The notes under the pieces are model-generated. The model saw only the letters and a program-made list of their open reading frames with translations, had not been told where the DNA came from and did no database searches. Shown here one piece after another: positions 7,937 to 17,054 of a DNA stretch of 64,000 nucleotides; positions within the stretch are counted from its first letter, which is position 1, and every line of letters begins with the position of its first letter. Made by a program: the position numbers and the translations under genes. Source of the DNA: an uncultured bacterium (GTDB lineage: Bacteria; Verrucomicrobiota; Lentisphaeria; Victivallales; UBA1829); contig CACYZF010000008.1 in NCBI GenBank assembly GCA_902778895.1, forward strand, positions 283,739 through 347,738, in the 5' to 3' direction.

Positions 7937-10306
7937 ATGACCAAAGCCATGAAACACTGTCTCTGCATTTCGACCGCGCTCGCGTCCGCCATCCCGTTCA
8001 CGTTCGGCGCGCCCCCGGCCGTCCCGTTCAAGCTCAACGAGGTCGAGCTCCTTGAAAGCCCGTTCCTCGCGAACAAGAAGCGCAACGCGGATTTCCTACT
8101 CACGCTGAGCCCGGACCGCCTGATGGCGCGCATGTACGAGTATTGCGGCGAGACGCCGAAAGCCCCGGTCTACGGCGGCTGGGAAAGCAGCGACCTCTCC
8201 GGCCACACGCTCGGGCACTACCTGACGGCGCTTTCGCTGGAATACGCCAGCACGGGCGACACGCGGTTCAAGGAACGCGTGGACTACATCATCGACGAGA
8301 TGGCGCGCTGCCAGAAGCTCTACGGGGAATCCGGCTACATCGGCTGCATGTCGCGGAACGCCCGCCGCGCGCTTGAGGTGCTGAAGGACGGCGACGTGGA
8401 GACGATCAACCACACGTGGGCGCCGTGGTACACGCAGCACAAGATCGCCGAGGGGCTCTACGACGCGTGGAAGATCGCCGGAAACGAGCAGGCGAAGGAC
8501 GTGCTCGTGAACTTCGCGCGCTGGGTTGACGGCCTCACGAAGGGCCTGGACGAGAAGAAATGCCAGCGCATGCTCGACATGGAGTTCGGCGGCATCGGCG
8601 AAGTCTTCTGGAAGCTCTATGCGGAGACCAAGGACGAGACGCACAAGGCGCTCGCACAGCGGTTCCGTCACCACTGGCTCGTGGACGACCTCGCGGCGGG
8701 CAAGGACAACCTCGCAGGCAAGCACGCGAACACGCAGGTGCCGAAGGTCATCGCCGAGGCGGTCAACTACGAGATCACCGGCGACGAGTTCGCGCGGAAG
8801 GTCAGCAAGAACTTCTTCGACATCGTCGTGAAGAACCACACCTACGTCACCGGCGGCAACAGCGACCGCGAGCACTTCTACCGTCCCAACGAGGCCGACC
8901 GGCACCTCTCCCCGGCGTCCGTCGAGTGCTGCAACGTCTACAACATGATCCGCCTCGCCGAGCATCTCCAGATGCAGGAGCCGGCGAACACCCTCTACGG
9001 CGACTACCGCGAACGCGCACTGCTGAACCAGATCCTGCCCTCGCAGGACCCCGAACGCTCCATGTTCACCTACTTCGTCTCGCTGAAGCCCGGCCAGTTC
9101 CGCGTGTACAGTTCGCCGGACCAGTCCTTCTGGTGCTGCTTCGGCACGGGCATCGAGAACCACACGAAATACAACAACGCCATCTACTTCCATGATGATG
9201 ACGACAACCTCTTCATCACGCTCTTCACCCCGTCGAAACTGAAATGGGCGGAACGCGGCCTCGAGCTCACCATGAACACCGAGTACCCGAAGAACGGCAA
9301 GGTCACGCTCACGTTCGACAAGGCCCCGGAGAAAAAGCTCGCGCTGAACGTGCGCTGCCCCGGCTGGGCTGACAAGCCCGTGACCTTCTCGCTCAACGGC
9401 AAGGAGATCGCGACCGGGAAGCCCGGTGAAAACGCCGTCCTGAACGCCGACTGGAAGACCGGCGACAAGGTCGTAATCAATATCCCGATGTCGCTCCGTA
9501 CGGAACACCTCCACGGCGGCCACACAGAGCAGAACGCGTTCTTCTACGGCCCGACGCTCCTCGCGGGCGACCTCGGCGAAGTCGAGAACTACCAGAAGCG
9601 CATCTATCTGCGCGACCAGCTCGACCTCCAGAACGCCGCGTGCAAGCCCGTGCCGATCCTCCTCGGCGGCTCCATCGGCGAAATCACGGCCGCAGCAAAA
9701 CCCGTCTCCGGTTCCGACCGCGCGTACAATCTGCCCGCGACCGACGGTTCCACCGTCCTCATCCGCCCGTTCAACCAGATGCCGTACCAGCATTACAACG
9801 TCTACTGGAAGAACATGAACGAAACCCAGTGGGCCGCCGAGAAAGCCAGGATCGAAGCCGAGGCCGAACGCCAGCGCGAACGCTCCGCGCGCACCGTCGA
9901 CGAAATGAACTTCGGCGAACAGCAGCCCGAGACCGACCACGCCGTGAAGTCGCAGAACACCCATTCCGGGCGCTTCAACGGACGCGGCTACCGCGGCGCG
10001 CACCAGGGCGGCTGGATCGAATTCCGCATGAAGGTCAGCCCGGACAAGAAGAACATCCTCGCCTGCACCTACTGGGGCGGCGACAACTGGACCGAGACCG
10101 CCATTCTCGCCGACGGTCAGCAGATCGCCGTGCAGAAGCTCTCCGCGGCGCATCCGAACCAGTTCTTCGAGGTCGAGTACGAGATCCCGGAATCCATCAC
10201 AAAGGGCAAGGACCACATCGTGATCCGTCACCAGCCCGCGGGCGAACGCGGCGGCATCGGCTCCGTCTACCATGCCGCCATCCTCACTCCGCCTGAGAAG
10301 AAGTAA
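7937..10306 (+). CDS. GH127 beta-L-arabinofuranosidase-like enzyme, exported
   Basis: Secreted or periplasmic glycoside hydrolase of 789 aa in the DUF1680/GH127 family, which removes beta-L-arabinofuranosyl residues from plant glycans and glycoproteins. Residues 1-25 form a signal peptide. The (alpha/alpha)6 barrel occupies about 30-430. The zinc/nucleophile site known from the family is visible: Glu330 with Cys332 in VECCN, and Cys400-Cys401 in WCCFGTG. Beta-sandwich domains follow, with an Ala/Glu/Arg-rich linker near 640-665 and a C-terminal jelly-roll-like part at 670-789 similar to the DUF6805 type seen on such enzymes. AGGA lies ten bases before the start. It stands alone, behind its own promoter, so control is probably substrate-specific (inference). 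Confidence 0.9.
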   Translation: MTKAMKHCLCISTALASAIPFTFGAPPAVPFKLNEVELLESPFLANKKRNADFLLTLSPDRLMARMYEYCGETPKAPVYGGWESSDLSGHTLGHYLTALSLEYASTGDTRFKERVDYIIDEMARCQKLYGESGYIGCMSRNARRALEVLKDGDVETINHTWAPWYTQHKIAEGLYDAWKIAGNEQAKDVLVNFARWVDGLTKGLDEKKCQRMLDMEFGGIGEVFWKLYAETKDETHKALAQRFRHHWLVDDLAAGKDNLAGKHANTQVPKVIAEAVNYEITGDEFARKVSKNFFDIVVKNHTYVTGGNSDREHFYRPNEADRHLSPASVECCNVYNMIRLAEHLQMQEPANTLYGDYRERALLNQILPSQDPERSMFTYFVSLKPGQFRVYSSPDQSFWCCFGTGIENHTKYNNAIYFHDDDDNLFITLFTPSKLKWAERGLELTMNTEYPKNGKVTLTFDKAPEKKLALNVRCPGWADKPVTFSLNGKEIATGKPGENAVLNADWKTGDKVVINIPMSLRTEHLHGGHTEQNAFFYGPTLLAGDLGEVENYQKRIYLRDQLDLQNAACKPVPILLGGSIGEITAAAKPVSGSDRAYNLPATDGSTVLIRPFNQMPYQHYNVYWKNMNETQWAAEKARIEAEAERQRERSARTVDEMNFGEQQPETDHAVKSQNTHSGRFNGRGYRGAHQGGWIEFRMKVSPDKKNILACTYWGGDNWTETAILADGQQIAVQKLSAAHPNQFFEVEYEIPESITKGKDHIVIRHQPAGERGGIGSVYHAAILTPPEKK

Positions 10307-10308
10307 GG

Positions 10309-10335
10309 AGGCTAGGCCTCCACTAGAGTACACGT
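10309..10335 (-). repeat. Partial REP-like element, minus orientation
   Basis: Contains the hairpin GGAGGC-TAG-GCCTCC next to CTAGTG. Read on the minus strand it matches the second half of the two-hairpin element found at 10347, 39030 and 40458. Confidence 0.5.
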
Positions 10336-10346
10336 TTTTCTTTTTT

Positions 10347-10393
10347 GTGCCCGAGCGCAGCCGGGCACTACCGCAGTGAAGGCTTAGCCTTCC
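10347..10393 (+). repeat. REP-like two-hairpin element
   Basis: First hairpin GTGCCCG...CGGGCAC, spacer TACCGCAGT, then hairpin GAAGGC-TTA-GCCTTC. The same architecture occurs as three tandem 48-bp copies at 39030-39176 and once at 40458-40507, always just outside a gene end. Confidence 0.7.
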
Positions 10394-10432
10394 GCCTCCG
10401 TTCGCATCATCAGCGGCGGAGGCGTTTCTTTT
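10394..10432 (+). terminator. Terminator after the GH127 gene
   Basis: GCCTCCG paired with CGGAGGC across about 15 bases, followed by GTTTCTTTT. Confidence 0.75.
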
Positions 10433-10458
10433 GTCGTAGGAATTGAGTTGGATTCCGC

Positions 10459-11508
10459 TCAGAAAAGATTCTGGGAGAGGCAGTGCAGCGCGCCGCCCTC
10501 CAGGATGATATCCGCGCAGTCGATGGAGACGACCGTGCGTCCGGGGAACGCTTCGCCGATGATCGCGGCGGCGCGGGCGTCGTTCTGCGGCTGACGGTAG
10601 GACGGCACGAGCACGGCACCGTTCAGAAGCAGATAATTCGCGTAGGACGCCGGAAGCGTCTCCTCGCGCCAGCCGTCGGGCGGCGCGACGGAATCGGGCA
10701 GCGGCAGAGGAATCACGTCGAGCGGTTTTCCGAGGCGCGTGCGATACTCGCGCAGACGGCGCAGGTTTTCGTTCAGCATCGGGGCGTTCGGCGAACCGTC
10801 GGGCGCGACGCAGGCAAGTACGGCATCGGGCCGCACAAAACGCGCCAGCGTGTCGATATGACCATCCGTGTCGTCGCAGAAAAGACCGCCTTTCAACCAT
10901 AATATTTCATCCAAGCCGAGCGACCGCATCAGCGTGTCGCCGATCTGCGCCCGCGTCATGGAGGGATTCCGGTTCGGGTTCAGCATTACGGATTCGGTCG
11001 TCATCAGGAGCCCCGCGCCGTTCGATTCCAGCGCGCCGCCCTCGCAGATCATCGGGACGGGATTGCGATCATATCCAAGCAGCGCGGCGACGTGTTCCGG
11101 CACGGCGGCGTCGAGGTTCCACGGCGGGAACTTCCCGCCCCAGGCGTTGTACCGGAAATGATCGAGCAGACGTGCCCCGGTCGCGCGATTCACGAGGCAG
11201 ACCGGGCCATGATCGCGGCACCATGCATCGTTGGTCGGCACGTCCAGCAGTTCGACGCGGGCGGCATCGGCTCCGGCCACTGAAAGCAGTTTGAGGATAC
11301 GGGGCTGTTCGGCACGCACGCAGTTGATCTTCACGTCCTCGAAGTGCGAGATCGCCGCCGCGAATCCGGCATAGGTCGCTTCAAGCTCGGTCCTGCGGTC
11401 CTCCCACGTCGCGGGATTCAGCGGCCACGACAGCAATATCGCGCGTTGCTCCTCCCACTCCGCGGGCATCGTGAAGCCGCGTTCCGCGGCACAGGTCGGC
11501 TCCGGCAT
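10459..11508 (-). CDS. aguA: Agmatine deiminase
   Basis: Hydrolyses agmatine to N-carbamoylputrescine and ammonia in the cytosol; 349 aa, a normal length. Family landmarks are visible: WPLNPATWEDRR near the N-terminus, NDAWCRDHGP, CEGGALESNGAG, DDTDGHIDTLARFV, and the catalytic Cys343 in GGALHCLSQ six residues from the end. The start has GGAGA six bases upstream and follows the aguB stop by 2 bp. The reading frame stays open 133 codons further upstream, but that part is a shadow of aguB. It is the last gene of the nine-gene operon and, with aguB, makes putrescine from agmatine. Confidence 0.95.
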   Translation of the reverse strand: MPEPTCAAERGFTMPAEWEEQRAILLSWPLNPATWEDRRTELEATYAGFAAAISHFEDVKINCVRAEQPRILKLLSVAGADAARVELLDVPTNDAWCRDHGPVCLVNRATGARLLDHFRYNAWGGKFPPWNLDAAVPEHVAALLGYDRNPVPMICEGGALESNGAGLLMTTESVMLNPNRNPSMTRAQIGDTLMRSLGLDEILWLKGGLFCDDTDGHIDTLARFVRPDAVLACVAPDGSPNAPMLNENLRRLREYRTRLGKPLDVIPLPLPDSVAPPDGWREETLPASYANYLLLNGAVLVPSYRQPQNDARAAAIIGEAFPGRTVVSIDCADIILEGGALHCLSQNLF

Positions 11509-11510
11509 GT

Positions 11511-12395
11511 TCAATCTCCGAAGCGCTTCAGGATCGGTCCGTAAGCGTCGATGCGGCGGTCGCGGAAGAACGGCCACATGCGGCGGTGTTCCTCCATCGC
11601 GGAGAGGTCGCAGTCGGCATACACGATTTCCGCCTTGTCGCGGGACGCGATCACGAGGTCTTCGCCGTAGAAATCCGACACGAACGACGAGCCCCAGAAC
11701 CGCGTGCCGTGTTCCGTACCGACTCGGTTCACGGCCGCGAAGAAGCACCCGTTCGCCACGGCGTGTCCGTGCTGGACCGTGAGCCAGGCGTGGCGCTGCT
11801 TCAGCATCAGGTCGTCCGGCTCGGATTCGATCGTGCCGATCGCGGTCGGACAGAAGATGATGGATGCGCCGTCGAGCGCGGTCAACCGGGCGGATTCCGG
11901 GTACCACTGGTCCCAGCAGATCACCACGCCGATGCGCCCGAACGCGGTGTCCCAGGCGCGGAACGGGCCGTCGCCAGGCGCGAAATAGAATTTCTCCTCG
12001 AATCCGGGGTCCTGCGGGATGTGCATTTTGCGGTAGGTCCCGGCAATGCTCCCGTCGGCGTCGAAAATGACCGCCGTATTGTGGCAGAGCCCGGGCGCGC
12101 GCTTTTCAAAGAACGACGCGACGATCACAACGCCGTGCCGTTTCGCGAGGGCGGCGTAAAAGTCCGTCCCCTTCCCGGGGATCGGTTCGGCCAGCTCGAA
12201 GAAATCCGGGTCCTGTTTCCAGCAGAAATACTCCGTCTGGAACAGTTCCTGCGTGCAGATGATGTTCGCCCCCTGCCCCGCGGCCTCCGCGACCTTCGCG
12301 GCGAAACGTTTGCGCGCTTCTTCGATGGATGCGAACGCAAAATCCTGCACCAGCGCCACGCGGACAGACTTGATCTCATTCGTTTTTGTACTCAT
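11511..12395 (-). CDS. aguB: N-carbamoylputrescine amidase
   Basis: Nitrilase-superfamily amidohydrolase of 294 aa that converts N-carbamoylputrescine to putrescine, CO2 and ammonia. The Glu-Lys-Cys triad is at Glu50 (CTQELFQ), Lys123 (YRKMHIPQ) and Cys160 (VICWDQWYPE). The start overlaps the recR stop as ATGA, with AGGAGG nine bases upstream. It directly precedes aguA, the partner enzyme, which secures the function. Placement downstream of recR and ybaB ties polyamine formation to a housekeeping transcript. Confidence 0.95.
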   Translation of the reverse strand: MSTKTNEIKSVRVALVQDFAFASIEEARKRFAAKVAEAAGQGANIICTQELFQTEYFCWKQDPDFFELAEPIPGKGTDFYAALAKRHGVVIVASFFEKRAPGLCHNTAVIFDADGSIAGTYRKMHIPQDPGFEEKFYFAPGDGPFRAWDTAFGRIGVVICWDQWYPESARLTALDGASIIFCPTAIGTIESEPDDLMLKQRHAWLTVQHGHAVANGCFFAAVNRVGTEHGTRFWGSSFVSDFYGEDLVIASRDKAEIVYADCDLSAMEEHRRMWPFFRDRRIDAYGPILKRFGD

Positions 12396-13039
12396 CGCGA
12401 GGTATCCTCCTGTTCGTTCGGGCGGTTCAGGCTCGTGCGGGCGTCGAGCGCCAGCGCGATCGTGGCGGCGTCGGCGTAGATCAGGTCGGAGCCCGCGGGC
12501 AGACCGCGCGCCGGACGCGTGATGGCGAATCCGCGTCCCTGGAACCGGTTGGCGAGGTAAACGGCGGTCGCCTGCCCTTCGATGTCCTGACTCAGCGCCA
12601 GGATCATTTCGCGGATGCCGCCCGCGGCGACGCGCGCTTCGAGACGCGGGATGGAGAGCGATTCGGGGAATTTCCCTTCCAGCGGAGCGATGCGTCCGCC
12701 GAGCACATGGTAAACCCCCTTGAATACACCCGCGGATTCCAGAGAATGGATCTGCGCCACGTCCTCCACCACGCAGATGATGGAACGGTCCCGCGCTGGG
12801 GCCGAGCAGATGCCGCACGGACCGTTGTCGGGTGCGTCGGACAGATTGCCGCATTCCGGGCAGGCATGAATGCGCGTGTGAAGCGAGGCCAGGTTTCCGG
12901 CCAGCGCCTCGAGTTTCGCCGGATCCCACAGGTACAGCGACAACGCCATGCGTTCGGCGGATCGCTTCCCCACGCCCGGCAGGTTCTTCAGCATTTCGAT
13001 CAGTTCGGCCAGAGGTTCCGGCCACGGCTGCGCAAACAT
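12392..13039 (-). CDS. recR: Recombination protein RecR
   Basis: DNA repair protein of the RecFOR gap-repair pathway, 215 aa, slightly longer than usual. A helix-hairpin-helix lies at about 8-35 (LPGVGKRSAERMAL). The C4 zinc finger has Cys60, Cys63, Cys75 and Cys78, and the TOPRIM domain begins near residue 85 (DRSIICVVED). It follows ybaB by 22 bp and overlaps aguB by 4 bp. The ybaB-recR pair is a very common bacterial arrangement, although the usual upstream partner dnaX is absent here. Confidence 0.97.
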   Translation of the reverse strand: MFAQPWPEPLAELIEMLKNLPGVGKRSAERMALSLYLWDPAKLEALAGNLASLHTRIHACPECGNLSDAPDNGPCGICSAPARDRSIICVVEDVAQIHSLESAGVFKGVYHVLGGRIAPLEGKFPESLSIPRLEARVAAGGIREMILALSQDIEGQATAVYLANRFQGRGFAITRPARGLPAGSDLIYADAATIALALDARTSLNRPNEQEDTSR

Positions 13040-13061
13040 CGTCGGACTCCGCTAAACAAGC

Positions 13062-13370
13062 TCAGAAAAGTCCGGGCACGGGCAGACCGCCGGTCGCCTC
13101 GGATATCTTCTGCGAGATCGCGTTTTTTGCCTGCGCGATGCCCTGGTTGACGGCCTCGGCGGTCGCCTGCGGGCTCGGACTGGAGGTCGTGCTCACGATG
13201 GAACGCACGAAGCAGTCGCCGCTCACGACGGCGGTCACGGTGCCGTCCTGGCTCGTGCCTCGGAACTCCATCTGGGCAAGTTCCTGTTTCATGACTTCAA
13301 TTTTCTTTTTCAGCTCCTGGAAATCCTTCATCATTCCGGCGAGCTGTCCGAAAGAACCGAACATAGACAT
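13062..13370 (-). CDS. ybaB: YbaB/EbfC nucleoid-associated protein
   Basis: DNA-binding dimer of 102 aa. The N-terminal helix has alternating charged residues (MMKDFQELKKKIEVMKQEL), followed by a GDCFVRSIVS strand and a C-terminal helix, as in the family. The start follows AAAGG by eight bases. A second ATG six bases downstream could also serve. It is located directly before recR. Confidence 0.93.
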   Translation of the reverse strand: MSMFGSFGQLAGMMKDFQELKKKIEVMKQELAQMEFRGTSQDGTVTAVVSGDCFVRSIVSTTSSPSPQATAEAVNQGIAQAKNAISQKISEATGGLPVPGLF

Positions 13371-13402
13371 AAGAAATACCTTTCAGGTTTGTTTTCTGTG
13401 GA

Positions 13403-13480
13403 TCAATGGTGGAATATCCCCAGGCAGACGACCGCGAGGACGACCACAACGACAGCGGCGATGCCAAACGACATAATCAT
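13403..13480 (-). CDS. 25-residue single-pass membrane microprotein
   Basis: A short ORF that would be missed by length cut-offs. It has a strong AAAGGAGA site five bases before the ATG at 13480. The peptide begins MIMSFGIAA, continues as an unbroken Val/Leu/Ala stretch (VVVVVLAVVCLG) long enough for one membrane span, and ends IFHH. It sits 22 bp after the coiled-coil gene and 32 bp before ybaB, all on one strand. The function is unknown. The ribosome site and hydrophobic pattern argue for translation; conservation is untested. Confidence 0.6.
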   Translation of the reverse strand: MIMSFGIAAVVVVVLAVVCLGIFHH

Positions 13481-13502
13481 GTTTGTCTCCTTTCAGCGGG
13501 GA

Positions 13503-16500
13503 TCACTTGTTGGAATTGCCCTGGGCGGCCTTCAGCATCTCTTCCAGATTCAGGTCGCGTTTCGCGCCCAGCTGGAGCGCCTTTTCATAAGCTTTCCGGG
13601 CGTTGTCGGCGTGCTTCATCGCGTAGTGGACACGGGCCAGAGAGAGCTGAGCGACGGAGCTCGACGGATCGGTATCCGCGGCGATCAGGTAATGCCACAG
13701 CGCGGTCGAGAAATCCTTCGCGTTCTCGGCCTGCTGGGCTTCCTTCATCGCTTCCTCGAATTTCCCTCTGTCCACCGACACCGTCACCTTGACTTCCTTG
13801 CCGGACAGGATGTCCTCGAACATCGGTTTCAGCTCATCGGGGATGGAATCCTCCGTTTTGGCGATCTCAGGCTTCGCGTCGGGATCGTTGCGGCGGTAGG
13901 TGTTAAGCTCGGCGCGGAGCGTACGGGACTCGACGATCGCGGCCTCGGCCACGTTGCGTGCCGCGTTCATGGTCTTCTTGTACCGGGAGGACAGCGCGCG
14001 TTCGTCGTCGAGTTCGGCTTTCAGTCTCGCCACTTCGCCGTCGACCTCGGCGCGTTCCTTCAGGAGCTCGGAGATGGAATCATTCTTCTCCTGAAGCTCG
14101 GCGGAACCGGCGGCCTTCGGGTCTCTGCGGCGGAGTTCGACCTCCTTTTCAAGACGCTGAAGCTTGGCGTTCAGTTCAGTCTGTGTCGTCAGCAGACTGG
14201 AAAGTGTGTTCTGGAGCGCTTCGCATCTGTCTCTGTACTCGGCATTATCCTTTTCGAGCGCCGTCTTTTCGGCGTTACTCTTCTTCAGGAGTGCTTCCTT
14301 GTCCTCAAGCGATTCCGTCAGTTTGCGGACGTCCGCGTTGGACGCCTGGTCGATTTTGAGCTTTTCGAGCTGGGCCTGGGTCGCCACGAGGTCTTTGTTC
14401 GCCTTGGCGAGCGCTTCGGCGGAAGCCGTCTTCTCGGCGGTCAGTTTTTCATTGGCGGCCGCAAGCGAGGCGTTCAGCTCCTTCTGTTTGGCGAGCTCGG
14501 GCGCATCAGACGAAGCCGGGGCGGAGAACTTGGCGATCTGCGCCTTGAGTTCGGCGATCTGCTTGTCGGAGGCGGCCTTCGAATCGGCCAGGGTCTTATT
14601 CTCGGCCTCGAGGGTCTTCCTGACAGCCTCGCCCGCGGCGAGCTTCTTGTTCTGCTCGGTCAGGTCCTTCACTTCGGCACTGAGTTTCGCCACATCGGAT
14701 TCGAGTGCAGTGGCGCGTTTTTTGGAAGCGGCAAGCGCTGTGGCGGAAACGGCGGCGACGCCGGCCTTGTCAGCTTTGGCCTTTGCGGCGTCAAGCTCGG
14801 CCTTCGTTGCGACCAGGTCGTCCTGAAGCTTCGCCTTTTCTTGCGTCAGGGACGCGATTTTCGCGGCGGCATCGGACGGAACGGGCTTGCTCGCGGCCTC
14901 AGCCGCGGCCTGTTGCGCGGCCGCAAGGTCGGCGGACGCCTTTTCCACGGCGGCCTTCTGCGCATTCAGGTCGGCAGTCAGTTTCGCATTCTCGTCCATC
15001 AGGACTTTCATCTTCGCGTTCGCCTCGTTCAAAGTCCCGGTGGTTTTCGCGGCGGTTTCCGACGCCTTCTGCGCGGCGACTTTCTGCGAGTTCAGATCGG
15101 CGGTCAGCTTCGTGTTCGCGTCGGTCAGAGTCTTCACCTTCTCGTTCGCATCGGCGAGCGCCTTGGCGTCGACCGCAGCGGACGCTGCTTTTTTCGCGGC
15201 GGCGAGGTCGGCGGTCAGCTTCGCGTTCGCATCGGTCAGGCTCTTCACCTTCGCGTCGGCATCGGCAAGCGCCTTGGCGTCGACCGCAGCGGACGCTGCT
15301 TTTTTCGCGGCGGCCAGGTCGGCGGTCAGCTTCGCGTTCGCATCGGTCAGGCTCTTCACCTTCGCGTCGGCATCGGCAAGCGCCTTGGCATCAGCCTCGG
15401 AACGGGCCGGGACCGCCGCAGGCTGATTCCCTTTCTTCGCGGCAGCCAGATCGGCTTTCAGCTTCGTGTTCTCATCGGTCAGAGTCTTCACCTTCGCGTT
15501 CGCATCGGCGAGCGCCTTCGTGTCGGCGGCAGCTGCACCGGCGGCTCCCGCCGCGGCTCCGGCGGCCGCAGTCTTTCTCGCCTCGGCGACGGCATCCTTC
15601 AGGGCCTTGTTCTCGTTGGTGAGCGCACTGTTTTTCGCGTTCAGCTTCGTCACGTCTTCCGTGAGCGACGCGTTTTTCTTCGCAAGCGCGGCGGAATTCG
15701 CGTCGTCGGTTTCCTTCTGCTTTTTGAGCGCGGCGAGGTCGGCTTCGAGCTTTTTGACGGCTTCCGGCTGAGCGGAGCGCGCCTGCGCGAGATCGGCCTC
15801 GAGTTTCTTGCGTTCCGCCTCGGACGAAGCGGACTTCTTCTGTTCCTCGGCGAGCTTGCTTTCCAGCTGGTGCGCGGTGCTCTTCATGCCGGCGAGTTCT
15901 GCGGCGGCTTTGGCGTTTTCCTCGACCTTCTGCTTCAGCTCGGATTCGGATTTCTTCGTCTGATTGTAGGAAGCCTGAAGCGTATCGAGCGCGGCTTTCC
16001 GGTCGGAGGCGGCCTTCTGCGCGGCAGCGAGATCGGCGGCGGCCTTATCCGAAGCAGTCTTCTGCGCGGCGAGGTCGGCGGTCAGCTTCGCGTTGGCGTC
16101 GGTCAGCGTCTTCACCTTCGCGTTCGCATCGGCCAGAGCTTTGACGCTGGCGTCCGCGGCACCGGCGGCGCCGACCGAAGCTGCGAGCTGCGCCTTTGCG
16201 TCGGCCGCGTCCTTTTCGGCGGCAGCGAGTTTCGTCTTCGCATCCGCGGACGCCTTTTCCGCGGCATCAAGTTTCGCCTTGGAATCCGCGGCCGTCTTTT
16301 CGGCGGCGGCGAGCTTCGTCTTCGCCTCGGCGGAAGCCTTTTCCGCAGCGGCGAGTTTCTGTTCGGTCTGCGCGAGTTTCGTCTTCAGTTCCTCGGCGGC
16401 TTTCGCCTGCGCCGCGACCTTCTCCGCGTCGCCGGCGGCCTTCAGTGCATCGCGTTCGGCGGTCAGCTCGCTGACCTGCTTCTGAAGCACGGTCTTTTCC

Positions 16501-17033
16501 TTCAGGAGAGAAGCAGCCTGCTCCGAGGACTGTCTGGCCTTTTCTGCGGCAGTCTGGTTGGCCGAAACCTGTTTCTTGAGGTCGTCGACCTGTTTACGCA
16601 GGCTCACGATCTCGGCGATCGCCTGCTGGTTGATCGCTTCGTTGGACGGCTTCGCTCCCGTCGTTGTTGTCGGGGTCTTGCCCGCCGCGGCGGCCTTCGC
16701 CTCATTGACCTTGCGTTCGGCGGAGCTGACCTTGCTCTGTGCCGTGGTAATGCGGTAGTTCACGACGGAACGGTTCCAGTTCGGGTCGGTCGTGCGGAGT
16801 TTCTGGAACGTCGCCAGTGCCTTCGTGTAGGCGTCGAGCGCCTCCTCGTATTTCCCGGCCTCGAAGAGCTTGTCGCCTTTTTCGATATTGTCGCCGCCGT
16901 CACGGAAGATGTCCCAGTTTGCGCTTGTGGAAGACGCCGCCGTCTGGGAAGCGGCCTCCTGCGGCGCGGCCAGAGTCCCGGCCAGCAACGCCAGACCGAG
17001 CGCGGTCAGAATACGGGAACGCTTGATATTCAT
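13503..17033 (-). CDS. Exported long coiled-coil protein with terminal TPR-like segments
   Basis: 1176 aa, function unknown. Residues 1-29 look like a signal peptide (MNIKRSRILTALGLALLAGT, then an Ala-rich cleavage region). A TPR-like segment at about 45-80 (GDKLFEAGKYEEALDAYTKA) is followed by roughly 900 residues of Ala/Lys/Glu-rich heptads. The coiled coil holds 37-residue repeats of the type ADAKVKSLTDANAKLTADLA. Residues about 1075-1176 contain a second TPR-like part (AKDFSTALWHYLIAADTDPS). Such a protein could be a periplasmic spacer or scaffold between membrane and envelope partners (inference). The start has AGGAGA upstream, and it follows hflX by 21 bp. Confidence 0.85.
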   Translation of the reverse strand: MNIKRSRILTALGLALLAGTLAAPQEAASQTAASSTSANWDIFRDGGDNIEKGDKLFEAGKYEEALDAYTKALATFQKLRTTDPNWNRSVVNYRITTAQSKVSSAERKVNEAKAAAAGKTPTTTTGAKPSNEAINQQAIAEIVSLRKQVDDLKKQVSANQTAAEKARQSSEQAASLLKEKTVLQKQVSELTAERDALKAAGDAEKVAAQAKAAEELKTKLAQTEQKLAAAEKASAEAKTKLAAAEKTAADSKAKLDAAEKASADAKTKLAAAEKDAADAKAQLAASVGAAGAADASVKALADANAKVKTLTDANAKLTADLAAQKTASDKAAADLAAAQKAASDRKAALDTLQASYNQTKKSESELKQKVEENAKAAAELAGMKSTAHQLESKLAEEQKKSASSEAERKKLEADLAQARSAQPEAVKKLEADLAALKKQKETDDANSAALAKKNASLTEDVTKLNAKNSALTNENKALKDAVAEARKTAAAGAAAGAAGAAAADTKALADANAKVKTLTDENTKLKADLAAAKKGNQPAAVPARSEADAKALADADAKVKSLTDANAKLTADLAAAKKAASAAVDAKALADADAKVKSLTDANAKLTADLAAAKKAASAAVDAKALADANEKVKTLTDANTKLTADLNSQKVAAQKASETAAKTTGTLNEANAKMKVLMDENAKLTADLNAQKAAVEKASADLAAAQQAAAEAASKPVPSDAAAKIASLTQEKAKLQDDLVATKAELDAAKAKADKAGVAAVSATALAASKKRATALESDVAKLSAEVKDLTEQNKKLAAGEAVRKTLEAENKTLADSKAASDKQIAELKAQIAKFSAPASSDAPELAKQKELNASLAAANEKLTAEKTASAEALAKANKDLVATQAQLEKLKIDQASNADVRKLTESLEDKEALLKKSNAEKTALEKDNAEYRDRCEALQNTLSSLLTTQTELNAKLQRLEKEVELRRRDPKAAGSAELQEKNDSISELLKERAEVDGEVARLKAELDDERALSSRYKKTMNAARNVAEAAIVESRTLRAELNTYRRNDPDAKPEIAKTEDSIPDELKPMFEDILSGKEVKVTVSVDRGKFEEAMKEAQQAENAKDFSTALWHYLIAADTDPSSSVAQLSLARVHYAMKHADNARKAYEKALQLGAKRDLNLEEMLKAAQGNSNK
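15120..15420 (-). repeat. 111-bp tandem repeats in the coiled-coil gene
   Basis: Almost identical 111-bp units (37 codons, ADADAKVKSLTDANAKLTAD type) repeat here, with looser copies on both sides. A 37-residue period is not a multiple of 7, so a heptad skip is expected in each unit. Confidence 0.8.
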
Positions 17034-17054
17034 AGTGTTTCTCCTGTTTTTATA

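Noticed and set aside
8096..10900. 934-codon minus-strand ORF
   Set aside because: It is antisense to the GH127 gene, whose catalytic motifs are intact, and runs into aguA territory; composition is Arg/Val/Asp-biased with no family signature.
10459..11907. 482-aa version of AguA
   Set aside because: The first 133 codons overlap aguB in another frame and show no family similarity. The ribosome site and family N-terminus support a start at 11508.
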